Source of the DNA: Girardinichthys multiradiatus
Taxonomy: Eukaryota; Chordata; Actinopteri; Cyprinodontiformes; Goodeidae
NCBI RefSeq assembly: GCF_021462225.1
Contig: NC_061817.1
Coordinates: 14,971,810-15,035,809 of the forward strand
Direction of reading: 5' to 3'
DNA length: 64,000 nt
Part shown: positions 1 through 11,252 of the stretch, one piece after another
Layout of the letters: each line of letters opens with the position of its first letter
Position numbering within the stretch: position 1 is the first letter of the stretch
Position numbers and translations under genes: made by a program
The notes under the pieces: model-generated
Told to the model about the DNA's origin: nothing
What the model saw: the letters and a program-made list of their open reading frames with translations, nothing else
Databases searched by the model: none

Positions 1-719
1 AAGAAAAATATGTTTTAAAATAAAGTAAGTAAAGATAGCTTGGATCTATGAATAACAGTAATACAGCAAGTGAATGAGGCAAAGTATTCCAAGCTGATGA
101 AGCTTTAAACCGAAATGCAAACTGTCAAAATTTTGCCTTATTCTTGGTATAAAACACAAAAAAGATAACTGATCAGTATTTCTCAGGCCATATTGTGAGT
201 TAAATTGGATTAAGTATTTCTAAATACGGAGTATTTCAAAGTTTGAGGGGATGAAGATTAGTTTCTGTGACATGGAAATAAATAACATCTGCGTGTTCTA
301 GGATTGGCAGCACCAGTTGTGGAAAACTCTTTTACGAGCTGGAAGGAAAAAACATTGTCAGAACGATAATGTGACATATTTAAGGCAACATGCTTTCAAA
401 CAATATTAAATTTAGGATTTTAATTTCAACCAGTTAGACTCAGATTTTATTTGACTCCAAAAGATGATTTTTTGAAAACTTTACAACAAATAATTGCAGT
501 GATTAAACTTGGAAAAACTTTCACTCATTTATGACTTTCAGCAGGAGGAAAAATGCTGTTAACTTTACATAATTTGAAAAGAATAAACCTACCATTGCCT
601 TCTGACAAAATTAACATTAATGTCATATATTAAAACTTGGTTTTCACCAAAAGTAGTAGTTGCATGAAATGTTAGAGTTGATTTAAGTAAAAGCAATAAA
701 ATGCCAGGCAAATTATACA
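1..719. other. AT-rich flank, nothing recognised
   Basis: AT-rich sequence with no ORF of note, no convincing splice-bounded exon and no repeat I recognise. Confidence 0.5.
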
Positions 720-723
720 TACC

Positions 724-790
724 GATTTATGTCAAGTCAAATTTATTTATATAGCGCTTTCCAGCAACAAGACACTCAGGACGGTGTGCA
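724..790 (-). repeat. L2/CR1-like LINE 3' tail fragment
   Basis: The stretch around TTTATTTATATAGCGC resembles the 3' end of the L2/CR1-like element at 19328-20553, which has TTTATTTATATAGCAC followed by a similar AGCAACAAGACA-type segment. Same orientation, so it is probably a short 5'-truncated copy read on the minus strand. No coding sequence remains. Confidence 0.5.
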
Positions 791-2735
791 TAAGGAAGGA
801 TTGCAGTGATGCAAAATCAAATAACAGAGGTAAGAATAGAAGGATGGATCAGAAAATGAACGGAAAGTTGGACTGACAACTTAACTAATAATGTTTAGAT
901 GTCTGAGTCATTATTTATGCATGAATAGGTTTATTGAGGAAGGCAGAAGTACAAATTAATTTTCAACTTTCACTACTTGATGCTGCAAAAAGGGTGACAA
1001 GAGGTCAAGTATCAATAGTTTTTGTGTCAGACCACCAGGTGCAACAAAGGTAGGCTATACTTTCCTTTTTTTGAACGAAATGATTCTGTTTAATCTATTT
1101 GCTTTTTATCTTCTTTTACTCCTTAATAAGCTGGTACACAGCAAGACTGCAATGTCATTTATTTTTGTCTTCTTTGTATATAATAATAATAGAAATAACA
1201 ATGTACAAATATGATTATGTGTTGTGAAATGAAGATGGCGAAAGAAAGAAAAATTGCTGAGTTCACTACCCAAGTTTGTAATTTCCTGTTTGTGTTAATT
1301 TGTTGTACTGGGATGACTGTATGATCAAATTGTTTTCAGGCATTGCCGGTCACACTCCTCATGATTTCTCTGGAAAGGTTGATGAAGAGTCGTCCCACTA
1401 TATTGACCTGATGATGTGAGCGATAACCCTAAACATATATTTTTCTCCTAGGTGAAGAAGACCTGAAAAGGTGGCTGGGACCAGCCTGACAAATGGGTCC
1501 ATTGACACATTATTACTTAGAACATGAGATCTCTGGGGTTCAGGAACAATAGGAATCCAAAGATTGTGTTTGAGGGTTGAAAACGTGTGGTTGAGAAGAG
1601 TGTGACAGGAATGAATGAAGACCCAAGGTATGAATGATGAATGATGTGGGCCACATGAGTGAAAGGTTCATGGATCAAATGGTATGTTTTAGTTTCTGTG
1701 AGCTCATTATTTGTTCTGGGTTTTGATTCATAGTTGTGTTCAGACAACTAATGAACGTTTTAGAGAGCACCAAGTTTTGTTTTTCATAGTTTTTCTCTAT
1801 TGTCGGTATTCTTTATATGTCTTCCAATAGTTGGAACAATTTTCTGGGTTTTAGTTTCAGAGTGAAAACTTAAATGTCTTATGAATTTTCTTGAGGTGAA
1901 ATTGGATCTAAATTCTCTTTGGGATGGGAACAGAACCAAATAGAACCTTTCATTCTGCCATAGGGTTCTGATTGAATAACTTGACAGTAAAAGATTTGGC
2001 CGCCCAAACTTCCTTACGAGGGGAGGCCGAAGCCGGCATGTGTTGTGTGTCTTAAGTGTTTGTCTAAATTTCTGTTTTAATGTTTGTCTCAAATGTTTGT
2101 CTGACTAACCTTTAGACTTCAGAGAAAAAAAAAGAAATAATAATCATAGGATGAAAAAAATGGAAATGAATTTATTGGGGAAAAATGACTGGTTATAGCG
2201 ATCAAATGTTTAACAGGAATGAATAACTAAATAATGGTATAATTAAAGTTGTACAGAATATGCAAATTACTTTTATCTAGTATTGGGGGTAGAGGTTATG
2301 GGGAAGGACCCCAAAGGTCTAATTTAGGTAGATATAATCAAATTATCAACATGCTTGAAAAGTAGGTTGTCCAAAACACTGGACACCTTCATGGTAAATG
2401 ATTCAAATACTTTGTTCTGGGGATGATTTCAAAACTTTTTATGGAAAATAACTGTTTGAACATATCTAACTTTGGCTACTAGTTAACGGACAATAAAGTA
2501 GCAACTAACTGGGTTACAATATAATATGATTTTTGGTTAAAGGTAAGAAGATGACTCTGTTATATTATCTACATATAAGATTTTCATGAAAGCAGGTATT
2601 GGAGTATTTCCTGTTCTCAACAAGCCCTAAAAGAAATTTTTCAGCGCTGATCTCTGTAATCATTCCTCTGCCTTAATTTAGATTAAAGGAGCTAAAAGTT
2701 AGAAACTGTCTGAGAGTAGTTCCTTTAAGAGTCAA
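791..2735. other. Non-coding flank, nothing recognised
   Basis: AT-rich region. The short open frames on the minus strand at 1517-1747 and 1784-2092 show no domain, no coding-like composition and no homology that I can see. No desi1 exon, which neighbours pmm1 in human, was found here. Confidence 0.4.
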
Positions 2736-2829
2736 AGTTAGATAGAGTGTGTGATCGCTTCCGGGGTTCCAAAGACCGGAGTGGCTCCGAGGCGTCTGAC
2801 CAACTGGGTGCGGTAGCTCGGACAGTACC

Positions 2830-3270
2830 AATTGAGCATTGTGTCAACACCACAGCCTACCTGAGTATTGTTGCTGACCATGTCCATCCCTTTATGACCA
2901 CAGTGTACCCATCTTCTGATGGTTACTTACAGCAGGATAACGCACCATGTCACAAAGCACAAATCCTCTCAGACTGGTTTCTTGAACATCCCAATGAGTT
3001 CACTGGACTCAAATGGCCTCCAGTCACCAGATCTCAATCCAATAGAGCACCTTTGGGATGTGCTGGAACGGAAGATTTGCATCATGGTTGTGCAGCCGAC
3101 AAATCTGCAGCATCTGTGAGATGCTATCATGTCAATATGGACCAAACTCTCTGAGAAATGTTTTCAGTACCATGTTGAATCTATTCTATGAAGGATTAAA
3201 GCAGTTCTGAAGGCAAAAGGGGTCAAACACGGCACTAGAAAGGTATACCAAATAAAGTGGCCGGTGAGTG
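2830..3270 (+). mobile_element. Decayed Tc1-like transposon, 3' half with right TIR
   Basis: The plus strand encodes the C-terminal half of a Tc1-type DDE transposase. Recognisable pieces are VADHVHPFMTTVYPSSDGY and the catalytic block QQDNAPCH. A two-base deletion just after KWPP breaks the frame before the [11 protein letters not shown] box, which continues in another frame. Repairing the spacing by eye gives 36 residues between the second D and the E, as in the element at 31702. The right end carries the terminal sequence CCGGTGAGTG next to TA (3271-3272), typical of a common fish Tc1 TIR. The left end and N-terminal half are missing. Inactive. Confidence 0.8.
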
Positions 3271-4179
3271 TATATAACTGCAGATGTGTGTCTAAAGCAT
3301 AGTAACTGCAATTATCTTCCTAAATATAATATACTGAGTTTTAGCAATGAGATTTTGTATATTGGAAACAGTCCTGTTTTATGAATGGCAGCACTTCCAT
3401 TGAAAATATTAAATACACTGAAGAGGTTTTCCGAATAGATGATGAGATCCTCCAGGTCGACTGGTCAGAGAGACTGTATGGTCCTAAAAACAAACTCAGC
3501 TTCCAGTCAGTTTGTTATTTCATTCAGGGCCAAGAAAGGGGACATGCTTCATTATAGTTTCAAAACTTGGTACAACCTCCATATTTGCTCTTGTAAAGCC
3601 CCAAAAAAAACCTGCCCATTATCAACAATTGCTATCCACATTGATTGATTAATGTTGATTGATTATTTACTATATTTGAATGTTCTGCTTTTTATCACAT
3701 TTTAATTTAGTTGAGTAAATGCATTTAATGAATTTATATACAGTAATTAACAAACTGATTAGCAATAGCCCCAATATTGATCCTTGTGGCATTCCCATAA
3801 AACAAATAGAACATTAAAACATAATATATATGTTAACTCTGAGGGATTTTTACAAACCCACAGCTCATGTGGAATATTGACCTGTTGGTCATCCACTCCA
3901 CAAATCTGGCCTTACGGAAGCCTTATGTTTAGGAACTGACTCTCATTAGATGAAGCAAAATCAAAGTTTTCAGCCTGCATGAAAACACTATATGTCACAA
4001 AATCTTTTTCTTTTTTTTAACCATGTCCTGTCCGGCAGAGTAGCGCTCAGATTTGTTGTCTGTGTGCCAAGAAGAAGCCCAACAGATTTACTTTCACAAG
4101 TGGAACATTACAGCTAACACTTTAATGCTCTCCTCGATATTTATAAAAGGAACTTTATTAGAAACTACTGTGGGATTAT
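3271..4179. other. Intergenic, nothing recognised
   Basis: AT-rich sequence between a Tc1 fossil and the C-rich island. No supported gene or repeat. The short ORF at 3439-3648 has no recognisable feature. Confidence 0.4.
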
Positions 4180-5130
4180 TTCAGTTGTTACGGACACGGA
4201 GACGGAAACGAAAAACCACCCAGCAGCCACAGTGCAGAACCCCCAGGGAGCTGCAGCGACGAGCCCACTGGCCCCACTGGCAGCAGCTTACGCCAGAGGA
4301 GATCAAGCCACGGGCCCAGAGACCCAAAACCCTGAGAAACATCATCCCCGAAGCAGAGGCCCGACAGAGCCCAGGGGCCAGGCCCCGGCAAGCAGCCACC
4401 AGGAGTGTGCCGGCACACACCAAAGCACCCAGCCCTGGACACCAAGAACCACAGGTACACCAGCAGGCAGAGACACCAGCCACCAGCAAGTAGTGTGGCG
4501 GGGAGGAAACAGTCCCCACATTTGATGGGTGGCCTAAACTGATCCAGGAGAGGGAACAGCCCAAGACCTAACCTGACACAAAAACAGGCAAACACAGTCA
4601 CAATCACACATTCCTACCCTCATGCGACACATAAAAACACTAACACCCACGCACCCAACGTAAAGACAAACAACAATGGACGTTGTACACTCACTCACAT
4701 CCCTTAGGGGCAACCAGCCCCCAGACCGAGGAGGTGGTCCCCATCCCTCCCAGTGTGGAGACAGGCAGACCGTCCCAGCACCAGCCCAGACTAATGCTGC
4801 ACCACCCAAACCCGAGCAACCCTGGCCAGACCCCGACCCCCCGCACTGACCCCAGTCCCCAGTCATGTCCATCACCATTCGGAGAGGGGGCTGTGTACAA
4901 AAGAGGGGTCTACCTGGTCCAAACGAGCCCGCCAACCAGAGCCACCACCAAATGAAACAGTTCCAACTCCCCAATGAATTTTGATCCCAAAACCATGAGC
5001 CTCCAACTCCCCATGAACCCGAACATGAATTTCCCCAAAGGCCCACCCCCAACCAAGACACAGATATCGAACACATGCCCCTGAACCCAAACGCCATGAA
5101 TCCCCTCCCCACAGGGGCACACCCCCACAG
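4180..5130. other. C-rich, strand-asymmetric island, unclassified
   Basis: About 950 bp in which the plus strand is dominated by C and A, with many runs of C, and is poor in T and G, unlike the AT-rich DNA on both sides. Long frames are open on both strands (for example minus 4534-5112 and plus 4053-4493), but this follows from the lack of T-containing stops. The predicted proteins are low-complexity P/Q/R/T-rich or G/W/C-rich and match no domain. Probably part of an interspersed repeat or a GC island; the G-rich complementary strand has several G-runs. Confidence 0.5.
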
Positions 5131-6330
5131 GTGAGCTCCATCCCCGAAAATAGGACATTAATATGCAAACAGCCTGTTGCCAGTGCAACACCATCTGCAT
5201 TGCTTTGCCTTTGGGTTCGACATCACCGCAAGTTTTCATCCAACAGAAAAACAATGAATGAAGAGATCAGAAAAAACATAGAATACAATAAGGTGTTTCA
5301 AGCACTGTTGAGAGGAGAGATTCAAGGTAATGCATCTATTTTACCCACTAGTGATGTATGAAAAGGTTTATAAGCTGAAAAAAGACAATATGCTGAAACA
5401 TCATAAAGTTTTTGAATAATGGGAATTTAGTGCACTTTAAGTATTCACATCAAAATAGTAAGAACATAAACACTGTGGCTCCTTTTAACACAACTTTGTA
5501 TGTGAGAACAGTAGCTTGGGTTATTTCTTCAGTGTTTCTTTGTGAATCAGTGAATTAAAATGTATTGAATGAACTTAGCTACAGAACAGCATGACAGCTA
5601 GAAAGCATATGAGGAGTGGCAAAATAATTATTTGGATGATTTTGAGGGACAAAATGAAGTAAGTTGGAGAACAGAGGTATTCCTGAGGTATTTCAGGTAA
5701 TTGAGGTATTTCACTCCATGAAAAGAAAAGAAGACCCTTTACAAATTAAAGGAAGGAAATACATTTTCCTGAGAAATTGGTGTACAGAATCAATTTCTGC
5801 CACAAAAAGCAGACTTTTGTCATGTTTAACCAGTGGTTGTATGACTATGAGTATGAAAAGCTCTTCTAGTGACATACGATCTAAAGCAATTTCCAGTTTG
5901 AAACAGTAGAGGTCAGTGTAGAACCACGGATAGCCTAGCACTGTCACTAAAGGTTAGTAAACGGACCTAAGCTAAACTTTTCAGAGAGCATTTTTGAAGT
6001 TTCTGAAAATAAAAAAAAAACATAATTTTCTACAGAATTGAGACTGCACTGCACTTGTTAAAACATCCACTGATAAGGAGAAAGCAAGCAGGAGTGATTG
6101 GTTTTAGACGTCAATGGCTTCAGTGAATAGTTTATTTACTGTTGGAATCATCTGAATGCATCCCACCCACTGACTGCAAGGTTTGCATATATAAAAAAGC
6201 CATAATTCTAACTCTTCTCTAGGTTTAGCAAATATAAAGACAGTAATGTGTAAAGGGTATTTGTCCTTTAAAAGATTACAAACACTTAAATGTTTCAGAC
6301 CGTCATGCACATTTTAATATCATACAAAAA
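5131..6330. other. Intergenic, one weak exon-like segment
   Basis: Mostly AT-rich with nothing recognised. Around 5253-5325 an ATG opens a short frame (MNEEIRKNIEYNKVFQALLR) that reaches a donor-like CAAG|GTAATG. No partner exon was found, so no gene is called. Confidence 0.3.
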
Positions 6331-8345
6331 TGACCTCCGGGAGAGCTTTGACTCTTTGACAGATTCCGAGGGATGTTGGAGACATAGAGTCCGAGTGGAC
6401 CATGTTCTCCGCATCTATTGTCGATGCTGCTGGCCGTAACTGCGGCCGTGAGGTCTGCGGTGCCTGTCGCGGTGGCAATCCCCGAACCCGGTGGTGGACA
6501 CCGGCAGTAAGGGATGCTGTCAAGCTGAAGAAGGAGTCCTATCGGCTGTGGTTGGCTTGTGGGACTCTTGAGGCGGCTGACGGGTACCGGCTGTGGAAAA
6601 GGCAAAAACTCGGGCCAGGGAGGAGTTCGGTGAGGCCATGGAGAAAGCGATTCTGGCAAACCGTCCGGCGCCTCAGGAGGGGGAAGCATTGCTTCGCCAA
6701 CCTTGTTTACAGTGGGGGTGAGAGGCTGATGACCTCGAACGGCGACATTATCGGGCGGTGGAAGGAGTACTTCGAGGATCTCCTCAATCCTTGCCATCAC
6801 GCATTCCCTGATGGAAACAGAGGATGGGGACTCGGGGTTGGACTCTTTCATTACCCGGGCTGAAGTCACCGAGGTGGTTAAAAAGCTCCGTGGTGGCAAG
6901 GCTTCGGGGGTGGATGAGATCCGGCCTGAGTAATTCAAGTCTCTGGATGTTGTGGGGGTGTCATGGTTGACATGCCTCTTCGACATTGCGTGGCGGTCGA
7001 GGACAGTGCCTCTGGACTGGCAGACAGGGGTGGTGGTCCCCCTTCATAAGATGGGTGACCGGAGGGTGTGTTCCAACTACAGGGAGATCACACTCCTCAG
7101 CCTCCCTGTTAAGGTCTTCGCCAGGGTATTGGGGAAGAGAGTTGAAAGCCGATAGTCAAACCTCGGCTTCGGGAGGAGCAGTGTGGTTTTCGTCCCAGCC
7201 GTGGAACACTGGACAAGCTCTATACTCTCTACAGGGTACTCGAGGGTTCATGGGAGTTTGCCCAACTGGTCCACATGTGATTTGTGAAACTGGAGAAGGT
7301 ATTCGACCGTGTCCCTCGTGGTGCCCTGTGGGGGGTGCTCCAGGAGTATGGAATCGTGGGCCCTTTATTAGGGGCCATCCGGTCTCTGTACAAGAAGGAG
7401 TTTGATCCACATTGTCGGCACTAAGTCAGACCTGTTCCCGGTGCATGCTGGACAGGGCTGGGCTGCCCTTTGTCACCGGTCCTGTTCATAACTTTTATGG
7501 ACAGGATTTCTAGGCACAGCCAAGGGGATCTTGTTTGGGGACCAGTAGATTTTGTCTCTTCTTCTTGACGTGGTCCTGCTGGCCCCCTCTAGCCAAGACC
7601 TACAGCAAGCGCTGGGGCAGTTCACAGCCCAGTGTGAAGAGGCTGGGATGAAGATCAGCTCCTCCAAGGCCACGGTTTTCGACCGGAAAAAGGCTGCTTG
7701 TCCTCTTCAGGTTGGAGGGGAGTTCCTGCCTCAAGTGGAGGAGTTCAAGTACTCGGGGTCTTGTTCAGGAATGAGGGAAGAATGGAGCAGGAGATTGACA
7801 GATGGATTGGTGCGGCTGCCACAGTAATGAGGGTGGTGTGCCGGTCCGTTGTGGTGAAGAGAGAGCTGAACCGAAAAGCGAAGCTCTCGATTTACAAGTC
7901 GGTCTACGTTCCTAACCTCACCTATGGTCCATGAACTTTGGGTCATGACCGAAAGAACGAGATCCTGGATACAAGCTGCTGAAATGAGCTTCCTCTGTAG
8001 GGTGGCCAGGCACTCCCTTAGAGATAGAGTGAGGAGCGCGACCATCTGGGAGGGGCTCAGAGTAGAGCCACTGCTCCTCCACATCAAAAGGAGCCAGTTG
8101 AGGTGGCTCGGGCATCCTGGACGCCTTCCTTGGGAGGTGTTCCAGCCACGTCCCTTCAGGAGGAGGCCCAGGGGATGGCCCAGGACACGCTGGAGGGACA
8201 ATGTGTCTCGGTTGGCCTGGGAACGCCTTGGGCTTCCCTGAGAGGATCTGGAGGAGGTGTCTAAAGAGAGGGACGTCTGGCTGTGTCTGCTGAGCCCGCT
8301 GTCCCCGAGACCCGGTCCCAGATAAAACGGAAGACATCGAGTACG
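6331..8345 (+). mobile_element. Decayed RTE/Rex3-like LINE, 5'-truncated
   Basis: The plus strand matches the second LINE of this family at 45777-49470. It begins just downstream of the endonuclease domain (EWTMFSASIVDAAG), passes through the pre-RT block [12 protein letters not shown] at about 6890 and the RT region (GCGFR-like segment lost to frameshifts), and ends with the family C-terminus (RRPRGWPRTRWRDNVSRLAW) and a CCGGTCCCAGATAAAACGG end near 8330. Many frameshifts and stops break the ORF into overlapping pieces in all three frames. The assignment to RTE/Rex3 is from memory of teleost LINE proteins; non-LTR identity is sure. Confidence 0.85.
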
Positions 8346-8419
8346 AGTTCAGAGATGACCGGAAAAAAACATCTTTGTTCTATGTGAAAAAGCAATAGCC
8401 CTTCCTTGTTGAATCATCA

Positions 8420-10045
8420 TTTAACTTATGAAGGTCATTTTTTGGTTCAGTTTTACTAGCTACACCAAGGCCTGCTTACTGCCTCACCTGGACCATCATG
8501 AACAAATGCATTTCAAAACATGGAGTATGCTAGAAGATGTTAAAAAGAGACACATCGTAGCCCAATTCATAGAAATTCAAGAACAGCTGAAAAACAAAGT
8601 AATTGACATCATTCAGTTTATAGAGGGTTACAAAGCCCTTTCTAAGGCTGTGGGACTCCAGCGATCCTTTATCCACACAACATAGAACAGCGCAGAACCT
8701 CCTCGAAACTGTTCCAAGAGCTAAAAACATCTAAAGCAATAAAGGTCTCACCTGCTGAGTTCAAATCAGTGTTAATGATTCAACAAAAAAAGAGACTGGG
8801 CAAAAATGGCATCCATTGGAGAGCACCAAGGCCAAAACCAGTGCTGATCAAAAAGAACCAAAAGGCCCGTCTTAAATTTGCCCAAAAACTTATTGATGAT
8901 CCAAATGACTTTTAGGAAATATTCTGTGGGCTTACATGACTGAAGTGAAACATTTTGGAAGGTGTGAATTCTGTGACATCCGATCAAACACTAACAGCCT
9001 TTCAGAAAAGAACATGATACTTGCAGTCCTATATGGTGTTGGTAGTGTGATGGTCCGAGGATGCACTTCTGCATCAGTATCTGGACAACTTGTTGTAAGA
9101 GATTAGCTCTCTAGCAGAAAATCTTGAAGGCAAATATTCAGTCATCAGTTGTTGACCTTAGGCTGATACGCACCTGGGTTGTGCAGGAGGGAAATGTTTG
9201 AAAACACACCAGCATGTCTATTTCTGAATAGCTTAAATAACTTAAAAATTAGTAAGTTTTTAAGTAAAGTTTTTAAGAACAAGGAAAACAACAGATATGT
9301 CAGAGATAAAGGTGTGGAGATGATGAAAGAAATGTTAGGTTATAAAACAACTGATAGGTCAGGAAAGGAGAGCATTAACCAAAGAAGCAACCAATAGACT
9401 TATTGTGACTCTGTAGGTGCTGCAAAACTCCACAGCTCAGGTTGGAGACTATTAACTGTTCAACTATTAGTGTCACACTCCACAATGATGGCTTTGGCGG
9501 AATGGTAACAATATAATCATTCCAGAAAAACAGCTTTAAGAAGACCTGTTGTCCACAAGCCATGTAGGGACATGTGTGGTAGAAGGTGCTCTGGTAAGAT
9601 GGAGCAAAGCTGATTTATTTTTTCTTGTTTATGTGCAAAATGTTACATATGGTGGAATGCACAATCCCAACAGTGAAATACAGTGGTGTCAGTGTCATGC
9701 TGTAGGGAATTTTCTCTTCAGCAGGAAACCTGCACAGAGTTGATGGGGACATTGATGTAGCTCAACATCGGGCAATGCTGGAAGAAAGCTAGTTGGACAT
9801 TGCAAAGTGTTTGAGATTGGAGCGGATGCTCACCTTTCAACAGGACAACAACCTCAAACATGCAGCCAAAGCTGCAATGGATCGGTTTAGATCAAAGGAT
9901 ATCCATGCATTAGAATGCCCGAATCAAAGTAATCACCTAAATACAATCAAGAATTTTCTGCAAGACCTGAAAAATAATTTTCACAGAAAATCTACACCCA
10001 ATCTGACGGAGATTAAGCTATTCTGCTGAGAAGAACGGGTGTGAC
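8420..10045 (+). mobile_element. Highly decayed Tc1-like transposon
   Basis: Fragments of a Tc1-type transposase can be followed on the plus strand: a helix-turn-helix-like piece GYKALSKAVGLQRS near 8625, a segment near 8870 resembling the LKFAQKLIDDPNDF region before the first catalytic D, an MLWG-like block near 9690-9720, and the catalytic-type block LTFQQDNNLKHAAK at about 9830-9873. Numerous stops and frameshifts separate them. No clear TIRs were found. Inactive. Confidence 0.65.
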
Positions 10046-10098
10046 GTTGGTAGGGACGTTGGTAGCAATGTACCCTAAAAGACGAGGAGACTGTTGAT

Positions 10099-10701
10099 TC
10101 AGAGGGCAGGATCCACATGCACACCACCCACAGATATATTTTCTTTAATACTGTGGAAACAATGTTTCATTTTTTCCACTTCATAGTTTTGCATTACTTT
10201 TTTTGGTCTAGTTGTAAAAACTACAGACTTTGGAACACTGATTTCCAAATGAAATGCCAGATTTACTTTGTTCATTTCTTCCTTACCTTCATCTAAAAAG
10301 AGGACTTTGGACCACTGAGCAACATTCCAGTCATTCTTTTTCTCCTCAGATACATTAAGATGTTCCTGACATTGTCTCTGGTACATGAGTGGCATAAATC
10401 AAGCAAAGTGGCAGTTGTAGCCCAATGTCCTGGATATAGCTATGTGCAGTGGCCCCTTGACATTTCTGACTTCAGCTGCAGTCCACACTTTGTAAATCTC
10501 CACCAAACTCTTTAAAGGGCTTTGTTTCACAATCCTCTCAATACTTTTTTTTTTTTTTTTTGCTTCTGCACCCTTTTCTACCACACCTTTTCCTTCCACT
10601 GAACTTCCCTGTATCAGGTTTGAACACAAGACTCTGTTGGAAGCCAGCTTCTTAAGTGATGACATATAACAGGCCTGTAATAAAGGGTGTTGGTGACCCA
10701 A
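10099..10701 (-). mobile_element. Decayed Tc1-like transposase fragment
   Basis: Read on the minus strand, two adjacent frames give IERIVKQSPLKSLVEIYKVW, then TLGYNCHFA, then NDWNVAQWSKVLFLDE. These match the N-terminal/linker and first-aspartate regions of Passport-type Tc1 transposases and also align by eye with the intact transposase at 46511 ([16 protein letters not shown] and [14 protein letters not shown]). Stops and a frame change show it is dead. It sits just upstream of the pmm1 promoter. Confidence 0.7.
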
Positions 10702-10894
10702 AGTATGTCACTATGTGGATTGTAAATCTATATATTAGTTCTACTTCATGAATTAAATTACTGCAACAAATATACATCCGTGTATATAAAGAAAGCACGT
10801 AATATAATATAATATAGTGTTTGAATTATAACATCCCTTTTCATTTGTTGCTTCACCACTTGAACTCATCCTTGCAGGTAAAAGGTCAGCAGCT

Positions 10895-10960
10895 TGTTGC
10901 TCCGCCCACTCTATACGTCACTCCCTGACTGAATGGGCTCTGCTGTAGTACAGAGCAGAG
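10895..10960 (+). promoter_or_regulatory. pmm1: Candidate pmm1 core promoter
   Basis: About 350 bp before the pmm1 start, in a locally GC-richer stretch, there is a GC-box (CCGCCC, 10902-10907) followed by a CRE half-site type motif (TACGTCA, 10914-10920). No TATA box is evident. The position upstream of a plausible 5' UTR fits a housekeeping-type promoter. No TSS data are available. Confidence 0.4.
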
Positions 10961-11151
10961 GAAGCAGACACGTACTGCACGCTGTACGTTTGGGGACTTC
11001 GCTGTTAAGCTGAGCCTAACAGACCCGAACCAGAACCACAGGGCGAGGCAGCGGCTTCGAGCTCAGACAGGAAGAAAGAATCAATTTAAAACTTCAAGTC
11101 TAAGTCTGGTTTTTCTTGGAGGTGTATTTTAGAGGACTTCTGAACACCAAG

Positions 11152-11172
11152 ATGTAGTTCCTCCTCATGTGA
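11152..11172 (+). promoter_or_regulatory. pmm1: Two start-stop uORFs ahead of pmm1
   Basis: ATGTAG at 11152-11157 and ATGTGA at 11167-11172 are each a start codon followed at once by a stop. Both lie 80-100 nt before the pmm1 ATG. If the 5' UTR is unspliced here, ribosomes would meet both before the main start. Start-stop elements are known to stall ribosomes and lower downstream translation. That they are in the mRNA is inferred. Confidence 0.4.
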
Positions 11173-11252
11173 AATTTTACGTGTAGCACAAGACTGAACC
11201 TCCCACTTCTAACTTTACTGCACAGAAGGAAATAGGGGTGAGCTCGCTAGAA

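Noticed and set aside
4534..5112. 192-codon minus-strand ORF and overlapping frames in the C-rich island
   Set aside because: Low-complexity G/W/C-rich translation, several frames open at once, no splice signals or domain; explained by skewed base composition.
6303..6986. 227-codon minus-strand ORF
   Set aside because: Antisense shadow of the RTE-like LINE; its sequence mirrors the complementary strand of the other LINE copy at 47771-48010.
1..11000. Search for desi1, the human neighbour of PMM1
   Set aside because: No exon matching its conserved blocks was seen; it may lie further left or elsewhere.
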